From Sphingomonas sp. 67-36 (lineage in GTDB: Bacteria; Pseudomonadota; Alphaproteobacteria; Sphingomonadales; Sphingomonadaceae): 56,065 bases of DNA. The position numbers and the translations under genes are program-made. The notes under the pieces are model-generated. The model searched no databases. It was not told the DNA's origin and saw only the letters and a program-made list of their open reading frames with translations. Of this stretch, positions 50,448 to 56,065 are shown in pieces. The DNA lies in assembly GCA_001897375.1 (NCBI GenBank), contig MKSU01000017.1, positions 201,761 to 257,825 of the forward strand. The letters are read 5' to 3'. The first letter of the stretch is position 1; each line of letters begins with the position of its first letter.

Positions 50448-51410
50448 TCACGCCAGCGCGGCGACGCCGGTGCAGAGCAGGCGGACCAGCTCGCCCTGAC
50501 CGCGAACCCCGGTCTTGGCGTAGATGCGCTTCGAATAGTTGCGCGCGGTTTCGATCGTCAGGCCGGTCGCGGCGGCGGCCTCGGCGATGCTGGCGCCGTC
50601 GGCGATCGCGGCGGCGAGACGCGCCTCGCCGCGCGTCAGCCCGTGAAGCGCCTCGATCGCGGCCAGGCGTGCCGGTCCGGAGCGCGGCGGGAAGCGGAGC
50701 AGCGCGGTCATGGCCGGCGCGGACGGGATCAGCAGGGCATCGAGCGCGGCGCCAGCGGAAAGGCGGATCGCGCGGGGCGGCGCGTTCTGGTCATCGGCGA
50801 AGGCCGCGGCGGCGAGGAGGAGCAGGCGCTCGCTCTCGGCGTCGCCGGTGCGCAGGCGCTGGCCGATGGCGGGGGCGCTGCCGGTGAGCTTCCGAAGCGC
50901 GCTTGCCGCGCCGGGATCGCAATCGATCACGCGCGCGTCGCGGTCGAAGCCGATCCAGCCGGTGCCGGTGCGGGTCAGCGCATCCTCCGCCGTGGCGAGG
51001 CGGGCGCGCAGCCGTTCGCTGGCAACGAGCGCGGCAAGCGCCACCGCGAGGTGCGGGGCGAGCGCGGAGAGCAAGGCGCTGTCGGCGGCGGCAAAGGCGC
51101 GCTCGGTGGTGCTGACGGCAAGGATCGCGTTTGTCCCGCCGGTTTCGGTGACGCGCATGATCCGCAGGTCGCCGTGCGCCGGCGCCTCGTCCAGTTCGGC
51201 GGCGGCATAGACGCGGTTGGGGCGGAGCCGGTCGGGCGCGATCGCGGGAAGCGGCGCCGGCAACGGGCCCGGCGTGATGATGAGATGCGCCGCATCCGCG
51301 CGCGTCCGCCGGCGCAGGCGGTCGAGGAAGGTCGCCCAGCGCGGTTCCTCCCGCGCGCCTTCGTGGAGCGGGAGCAGCAGATCGGTCTCGTCGATGCGGC
51401 TGAAGGCCAT
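50448..51410 (-). CDS. LuxR-type HTH transcriptional regulator
   Basis: 320 aa. The C-terminal helix-turn-helix reads LTRGEARLAAAIADGASIAEAAAATGLTIETARNYSKRIYAKTGVRGQGELVRLL, the GerE/LuxR pattern. The N-terminal ~240 residues look like a PAS/GAF-style sensory region (IGFDRDARVIDCDPGAASALRKLTG). It is divergent from the cysD/cysNC operon across only 54 bp, so it may control sulfate activation, though nothing in the sequence proves it. A perfect 14-bp palindrome begins 4 bp upstream of its start. Confidence 0.85.
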   Translation of the reverse strand: MAFSRIDETDLLLPLHEGAREEPRWATFLDRLRRRTRADAAHLIITPGPLPAPLPAIAPDRLRPNRVYAAAELDEAPAHGDLRIMRVTETGGTNAILAVSTTERAFAAADSALLSALAPHLAVALAALVASERLRARLATAEDALTRTGTGWIGFDRDARVIDCDPGAASALRKLTGSAPAIGQRLRTGDAESERLLLLAAAAFADDQNAPPRAIRLSAGAALDALLIPSAPAMTALLRFPPRSGPARLAAIEALHGLTRGEARLAAAIADGASIAEAAAATGLTIETARNYSKRIYAKTGVRGQGELVRLLCTGVAALA

Positions 51411-51414
51411 CTAT

Positions 51415-51428
51415 CTCCCATATGGGAG
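51415..51428. promoter_or_regulatory. 14-bp perfect palindrome CTCCCATATGGGAG
   Basis: It lies in the 54-bp divergent region between the LuxR-type gene (start 51410) and cysD (start 51465). The minus-strand GGGAG also serves as the ribosome site of the LuxR-type gene, so binding here could affect both transcription and translation. Confidence 0.45.
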
Positions 51429-51464
51429 GTGGCGCGGGAAAGCCAGTCGCTCAGGTGACGGCGC

Positions 51465-52379
51465 ATGACGATCGACGCAAAGACCCTCACCCATCTCGAA
51501 CGGCTGGAGGCTGAGAGCATCCACATCATCCGCGAGGTGGCGGCGGAGTGCGAGAAGCCGGTGATGCTCTATTCGATCGGCAAGGATTCGGCGGTGACGC
51601 TGCATCTGGCGCGTAAGGCTTTCTATCCCGCGCCGCCGCCGTTCCCGCTGCTGCATGTCGATACGACGTGGAAGTTCCGCGCGATGTACGACCTGCGCGA
51701 CCGGATGGCGCGGGAATCGGGCATGGAATTGCTCGTCTATCGCAACCCGGAGGCGGAAGCGCGCGGGATCAACCCGTTCGACCACGGCCCGCTCCACACC
51801 GACATGTGGAAGACCGAGGGGCTGAAGCAGGCGCTCGACCTCTACGGCTTCGACGCGGCGTTCGGCGGCGCGCGGCGCGACGAGGAGAAAAGCCGCGCCA
51901 AGGAGCGCGTGTTCAGCTTCCGCTCGGCCAGCCACCGCTGGGACCCGAAGAACCAGCGCCCGGAATTGTGGAACCTCTACAATACGAAGAAGGCGCGCGG
52001 CGAGAGCATCCGCGTCTTCCCGATCAGCAACTGGACCGAGCTGGACATCTGGCAATATATCCAGCTCAACGACATCCCGATCGTCCCGCTCTATTTCGCC
52101 GCGCCGCGCCCCACCGTGGAGCGCGACGGGATGCTGCTGATGGTCGATGACGATCGCTTCCCGCTCGCGCCCGGCGAGGTGCCGGTGGAGCGCTCGATCC
52201 GCTTCCGCACCCTGGGCTGCTACCCGCTGACCGGCGCGGTGGAGAGCGCGGCGACGACGCTGGAGGAGGTGATCCAGGAGATGCTGCTCACCACCACCAG
52301 CGAGCGGCAGGGCCGCGCGATCGATCGCGACGCCGGCGCGGCGAGCATGGAGAAGAAGAAGCAGGAGGGGTATTTCTGA
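51465..52379 (+). CDS. cysD: Sulfate adenylyltransferase subunit 2
   Basis: ATP sulfurylase small subunit, making adenosine 5'-phosphosulfate from sulfate and ATP, 304 aa. The PP-loop motif SIGKDSAV lies at about residues 37-44; [21 protein letters not shown] and the C-terminal EKKKQEGYF are hallmark sequences. It shares one base with cysN/C (TGATG). AGGTGA precedes the ATG. Confidence 0.97.
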   Translation: MTIDAKTLTHLERLEAESIHIIREVAAECEKPVMLYSIGKDSAVTLHLARKAFYPAPPPFPLLHVDTTWKFRAMYDLRDRMARESGMELLVYRNPEAEARGINPFDHGPLHTDMWKTEGLKQALDLYGFDAAFGGARRDEEKSRAKERVFSFRSASHRWDPKNQRPELWNLYNTKKARGESIRVFPISNWTELDIWQYIQLNDIPIVPLYFAAPRPTVERDGMLLMVDDDRFPLAPGEVPVERSIRFRTLGCYPLTGAVESAATTLEEVIQEMLLTTTSERQGRAIDRDAGAASMEKKKQEGYF

Positions 52380-54292
52380 TGGCCGCGACGATGCAGGACA
52401 GTGCCTATCAGGCCGACGCGCTGATCGCCGAGGACATCCACGCCTATCTCGATCGCCACCAGCACAAGAGCCTGCTGCGCTTCATCACCTGCGGATCGGT
52501 GGACGACGGCAAGTCCACGCTGATCGGGCGGCTGCTCTACGATTCGAAGATGATCTTCGAGGACCAGCTCGCCGCGCTGGAGGCGGATTCGAAGCGGGTC
52601 GGCACGCAGGGGCAGGAGATCGACTTCGCGCTGCTGGTCGACGGCCTCGCCGCCGAGCGCGAGCAGGGCATCACGATCGACGTCGCCTATCGCTTCTTCG
52701 CCACCGAAAAGCGCAAGTTCATTGTCGCCGACACGCCGGGCCATGAGCAATATACCCGCAACATGGTGACCGGCGCATCGACCGCCGACCTCGCCGTGAT
52801 CCTGATCGACGCGCGCAAGGGCGTGCTGACGCAAACGCGGCGACACTCCTATCTCGCGCACCTGATCGGCATCAGGAATGTCGTGCTGGCGGTCAACAAG
52901 ATGGATCTGGTCGATTACGATCAGGCGACGTTCGACGCGATCGTCGCGGATTACGAGGCGTTCGCGCGCTCGATCGGCATCGCGGATTTCACCGCCATTC
53001 CGATCTCCGGCTTCAAGGGCGACAATATCACCGCGCTCTCGCCCAACACGCCATGGTATCGCGGGCCGGCGCTGATCGAGCAGCTCGAGAATGTGCCGCT
53101 CGATGCCGAGGCGGATCAGGCGAAGCCGTTCCGCCTGCCGGTGCAATGGGTCAACCGCCCGGACCTCGATTTCCGCGGGTTCGCCGGGCTAGTCGCCAGC
53201 GGACGGGTGAGGCCGGGCGACGCGATCCGCGTGCTGCCCTCGGGCAAGACCTCCACCGTCGCGCGGATCGTGACGCTCGACGGCGATCTCGACGAGGCGG
53301 TTGCCGGGCAATCGGTGACGCTGACGCTGGCCGAAGAGATCGATTGCTCGCGCGGCGACGTGATCGCTGCCGCCGATGCCCCGCCGCAGGCCGCCGACCA
53401 GTTCGAGGCGACGATCGTGTGGATGGCCGAGGAGGAGATGCTGCCAGGCCGCTCCTATTGGCTGAAGCTGGCGACGCAGACGGTCGGCGCGACGGTGCAG
53501 GCGCCGAAATATCAGGTCAACGTCAACACGCTGGAGCATCTGGCCGCCAAGACGCTGGACCTCAACGCGATCGGCGTCGCCAATCTCTCCACCGACCGGC
53601 CGATCGTGTTCGAGCCTTATGCCGACAATCGCCAGCTCGGCGGCTTCGTGCTGATCGACAAGCTGACCAACGCCACCGTCGCGGCGGGGATGCTGCACTT
53701 CTCGCTACGCCGCGCGCAGAACGTCCATTGGCAGCCGCTCGACGTGACGCGCGAGGTGCGCGCGGGGCTCAAGAACCAGAAACCGGCGGTGCTGTGGTTC
53801 ACCGGCCTGTCCGGCGCGGGCAAGTCGACCATCGCCAACCTTGTCGAGAAGAAGCTGACGCGGATGAACCGCCACACCTTCCTGCTCGACGGCGACAATG
53901 TGCGTCACGGGTTGAACAAGGATCTGGGCTTCACCGATGCCGATCGCGTCGAGAACATCCGCCGCGTCGGCGAGGTGGCGCGGCTGATGACCGACGCGGG
54001 GGTGATCGTCATCACCGCCTTCATCTCTCCGTTCCGCGCCGAGCGCGAGATGGTGCGGCGGATGATGCAGCCGGGCGAGTTCGTCGAGATCCACATCGAC
54101 ACCCCGCTGGCCGATGCCGAGGCGCGCGACGTCAAGGGCCTCTATGCCAAGGCGCGCAGCGGCCAGCTCAAGAACTTCACCGGCATCGATTCGCCCTATG
54201 AGGCGCCGGACGATCCCGAGATCCATATCGACACCACCGGCATGACCGCAGAGGAGGCGGCCGAGCTGATCGTGCGACGCCTGATCCCGTAA
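52379..54292 (+). CDS. cysNC: Bifunctional sulfate adenylyltransferase subunit 1 / APS kinase
   Basis: 637 aa fusion. The N-terminal GTPase (CysN, about 1-445) has G1 [18 protein letters not shown]3 [12 protein letters not shown] and G4 NKMDLVDY. The C-terminal APS kinase (CysC, from about 460) has P-loop [35 protein letters not shown] and [12 protein letters not shown]. With CysD it converts sulfate to PAPS for assimilation. It is translationally coupled to cysD. Confidence 0.97.
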   Translation: MAATMQDSAYQADALIAEDIHAYLDRHQHKSLLRFITCGSVDDGKSTLIGRLLYDSKMIFEDQLAALEADSKRVGTQGQEIDFALLVDGLAAEREQGITIDVAYRFFATEKRKFIVADTPGHEQYTRNMVTGASTADLAVILIDARKGVLTQTRRHSYLAHLIGIRNVVLAVNKMDLVDYDQATFDAIVADYEAFARSIGIADFTAIPISGFKGDNITALSPNTPWYRGPALIEQLENVPLDAEADQAKPFRLPVQWVNRPDLDFRGFAGLVASGRVRPGDAIRVLPSGKTSTVARIVTLDGDLDEAVAGQSVTLTLAEEIDCSRGDVIAAADAPPQAADQFEATIVWMAEEEMLPGRSYWLKLATQTVGATVQAPKYQVNVNTLEHLAAKTLDLNAIGVANLSTDRPIVFEPYADNRQLGGFVLIDKLTNATVAAGMLHFSLRRAQNVHWQPLDVTREVRAGLKNQKPAVLWFTGLSGAGKSTIANLVEKKLTRMNRHTFLLDGDNVRHGLNKDLGFTDADRVENIRRVGEVARLMTDAGVIVITAFISPFRAEREMVRRMMQPGEFVEIHIDTPLADAEARDVKGLYAKARSGQLKNFTGIDSPYEAPDDPEIHIDTTGMTAEEAAELIVRRLIP

Positions 54293-54365
54293 AGACCACG
54301 GAAGAAAGCGGATTTTACCGGTTGTTAACCGCGCGCGGGCATGAGGGAGCATCCGGAGATTCCTC

Positions 54366-54623
54366 ATGCCTGCGCTGCGCCAGACCGACGATGCCCCGAT
54401 CCGCCCGCTGGCGCTGCCCGAGCCGCGCTGGATCGCGGGAGCGACGGCGGTCGATTCGCCGGTGCGGGACCTGCATGATCGGTTGCTGGAAGCATTCGCC
54501 GAGGAACCTGCCCGTCGCCGTGATCGTCCGGGGCTGACGCTGCGCGCCAAGGCGGGCGCGATGCTCGGCACCTCCGCGCTGCTGTGGGGGATGATCGCGA
54601 TGTTCTGCTATTGGGCGATATAA
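54366..54623 (+). CDS. Small membrane protein of unknown function
   Basis: 85 aa. A Pro/Arg-rich soluble N-terminal part is followed by one C-terminal membrane helix (AMLGTSALLWGMIAMFCYWAI), a tail-anchored layout. GGAG precedes the ATG at good spacing. No family recognised. It follows cysNC by 73 bp. Confidence 0.65.
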   Translation: MPALRQTDDAPIRPLALPEPRWIAGATAVDSPVRDLHDRLLEAFAEEPARRRDRPGLTLRAKAGAMLGTSALLWGMIAMFCYWAI

Positions 54624-54715
54624 CCAGATAGGATAATTCTGCTTTCCTACGCGGGCCGATATGGCCTAGTTGAGCTGCCTTTCGCCGGCACGGGCCGGAA
54701 GCGAGCGAGGGGCAG

Positions 54716-54796
54716 ATGATGATTTTCCACCATGACAGTCACGCCGGCGCGATGCCGCCGGTCGATCGTGCGCTTGCCGTGGAGTGCGGCCGATGA
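54716..54796 (+). CDS. Possible 26-aa leader peptide coupled to the downstream gene
   Basis: Short ORF beginning with two ATGs after GAGGGG, encoding MMIFHHDSHAGAMPPVDRAL and six more residues. Its TGA overlaps the ATG of the large downstream gene (ATGA at 54793-54796), the layout of translational coupling. It could be a real peptide or only a ribosome-loading leader. Confidence 0.4.
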   Translation: MMIFHHDSHAGAMPPVDRALAVECGR

Positions 54797-56065
54797 TCGG
54801 GCTCGATCTCGCGCTCACCACGATGCGTCAGCATGGCGGTGAGGCTCCGGCCGCAGCCGTCACCGCGATCAACGCCGAGGGATGGTCCGCCGAATACGCC
54901 GTCCCCGGCGATCTCGCCGCGTTCGTCACGACGCTGCCGAGCGAGATGGGGCCGGACGGCGGATCGCCGAAGACGGTCAGCGTCCTGCGCGCCGGCTACG
55001 ATGCGACCGGCGCGACGGTCGCCTATGCCGAGAGCCGCATCATCACCAAGCGCAAGCGGCAGGTCTATCCGAACTATACGCTCGCCACGACGGCGACAGT
55101 CGCGCTCGACGATTACGTCTATTCGACCGACGTGGTGGCGGGCGTCACCAACAACTCCACCGAGACCAGCCCGAAGCCGGTTGCGGCATGGGTGATGCCG
55201 TCGCGCCTTGTGGTCGGCGATTCCGTACATTGGGAACTGATCGCCTTCCACCGCGATTTCCGCTCCAACCGGCAGGTGGCGTGCGTGCGCGTGCGCGCGA
55301 ACGACGGCACGACGCAGACGGCGTGGCAGACGGTGGCGGCAACGGTCATCTCGACCTTGTGCGAGGATGCCAACCCGATCGAGGCATATGCCGGCGATCT
55401 CGACGTGTCGGCGCTGGCGACCGGGGCGTTCTGGCTGGAGGCGGAAGTCTATCCGTGGATCGGCGGCGCGGCATCCGTTCTCAAGAGCGAGGATTTGTGG
55501 GCCGCGAGCGCATCCCCGCGTGAGTTCACGCGGCGCTATTTCCACAAGGATACGGCGCTCGCCGCCGCGCCCCCGCTGGCCTATGTCAAGAATGGTGGCT
55601 CGGACAGCACGGGCGTCTGGTCGACCAACGCCGCGACCGCGCTGGCGACGCCGTTCGCGACCGTCGCCGGGGCGACCAGCGCGATCACCAATGCGACGCG
55701 CGGCACGGCGAGCAAGACCGGCACCGGCGCGCGCATCCGCCTCGTCGATAACACCGCCGGCAATTCCGGGACGAACGGCACGAGCTTCCCGCAGGGCGGG
55801 GCCGGCATCGTCATCGAGCGCGCGCCGGGCACTGCGCGCGCCGATGCGGTGATGAACTTCGCGGGCAGCCTGCGCATCGGAATGACCTGCTCGGTCGCCG
55901 GGCTTGAGCCGCACATGACCTTCTGTGACGTGTCGCTCGGCCGCAGCGTCAACACGCAGAAATTCTATGGCGAGAGCGGCACGCCGATCGGCCTCCAGTT
56001 CTGGAATGCCCGCATCACCGACACCGCCGGCGGCCAGTACCAGCAGAACGGCAACGGCTATTTCT
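54793..56065 (+). CDS. Large protein with probable parallel beta-helix domain (3' truncated)
   Basis: Open from ATG 54793 to the window edge with no stop (424 residues visible). There is no signal peptide: it begins MIGLDLALTTMRQHGGEAPA. Residues 1-250 are strand-rich and of unknown type. From about residue 263 the sequence YVKNGGSDSTGVWSTNAATALATPFATVAGA matches the usual opening of right-handed beta-helix (pectate-lyase-like) domains, and strand-turn repeats rich in Gly/Asn/Thr follow. Such proteins occur as phage tail fibres, surface proteins or polysaccharide lyases. The use of Thr, Asn and Tyr differs from the housekeeping genes to its left, so it may mark an accessory or prophage-like region. 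Confidence 0.75.
   Translation, partial: MIGLDLALTTMRQHGGEAPAAAVTAINAEGWSAEYAVPGDLAAFVTTLPSEMGPDGGSPKTVSVLRAGYDATGATVAYAESRIITKRKRQVYPNYTLATTATVALDDYVYSTDVVAGVTNNSTETSPKPVAAWVMPSRLVVGDSVHWELIAFHRDFRSNRQVACVRVRANDGTTQTAWQTVAATVISTLCEDANPIEAYAGDLDVSALATGAFWLEAEVYPWIGGAASVLKSEDLWAASASPREFTRRYFHKDTALAAAPPLAYVKNGGSDSTGVWSTNAATALATPFATVAGATSAITNATRGTASKTGTGARIRLVDNTAGNSGTNGTSFPQGGAGIVIERAPGTARADAVMNFAGSLRIGMTCSVAGLEPHMTFCDVSLGRSVNTQKFYGESGTPIGLQFWNARITDTAGGQYQQNGNGYF

Noticed and set aside
54793-56065. Calling the right-edge protein a prophage tail fibre
   Set aside because: Only the beta-helix-like region supports this. No phage structural, integrase or lysis gene is visible, so the identity is left open.
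1-56065. tRNA, rRNA, CRISPR, insertion sequences, origin
   Set aside because: No tRNA cloverleaf, repeat-spacer pattern, transposase reading frame, terminal inverted repeats or DnaA-box cluster was recognised on reading both strands.

Overview
The window looks like a piece of a high-GC alphaproteobacterial chromosome, most likely from a sphingomonad. The reasons are the three large TonB-dependent receptors (one of the Caulobacter/Xanthomonas type), the fused EIIA-HPr-EI plus EIICB PTS for N-acetylglucosamine, DUF3237 proteins in a catabolic cluster, and GC-rich codon use throughout. No rRNA, tRNA, insertion sequence, CRISPR array or origin was seen, and no gap between genes exceeds 300 bases.

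Layout. (1) 1-2801: the end of an RND efflux pump operon, with a truncated inner-membrane permease and a NodT-type outer-membrane lipoprotein. (2) 2813-27781: about 25 kb of catabolic genes in many short divergent units. They comprise an ACAD11-like acyl-CoA dehydrogenase, a flavin-dependent monooxygenase and an FMN reductase, a VOC (glyoxalase/dioxygenase fold) protein, CMD and SnoaL-like proteins, a Tat-exported sulfatase, a core-MetE-like protein, two TonB receptors, two DUF3237 proteins, a kinase / enolase-like / D-2-hydroxyacid dehydrogenase / hydrolase operon, an HMG-CoA-lyase-like aldolase, a LeuCD-type hydro-lyase, a class III CoA-transferase and three MarR regulators. (3) 27873-41218: a complete GlcNAc/chitooligosaccharide locus with a polysaccharide deacetylase, NagA, NagB-II and a GntR regulator on one strand, and a divergent TonB receptor, GH20 hexosaminidase, NagF and NagE on the other. 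(4) 41290-54623: mostly housekeeping genes, namely MaeB malic enzyme, small envelope proteins, a SleB-type hydrolase, an M16 peptidase, Tgt, an EF-hand protein, a LuxR-type regulator and CysD/CysNC. (5) 54716-56065: a short leader ORF coupled to a large beta-helix-like protein that runs off the right edge.

The most interesting part is region 2. Ten intergenic regions between 4.6 and 27.3 kb carry the same short palindrome (best copy ACTTAGAATGCTAAGT, core TTAG-N4-CTAA), placed just upstream of the cluster's transcription units. I found none in the intergenic regions of the flanking pump, GlcNAc or housekeeping genes. This makes the scattered genes look like one regulon, probably read by the two paralogous MarR proteins. 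Within it, four genes are joined by three successive one-base stop/start overlaps: a phosphotransferase, an enolase paralogue lacking the active-site His and with Glu168 changed to Asp, a D-2-hydroxyacid dehydrogenase, and an alpha/beta hydrolase whose nucleophile position is Ala. I infer a catabolic route, possibly new, in which a hydroxylated acid is phosphorylated and dehydrated by a non-glycolytic enolase. The substrate is unknown.

Region 3 reads as a coherent pathway. Chitooligosaccharides enter through the TonB receptor and are trimmed by the GH20 enzyme. GlcNAc is taken up and phosphorylated by NagF/NagE, then deacetylated by NagA and deaminated by NagB-II, under a GntR repressor with TGGTAT-type half-sites over the divergent promoter region.
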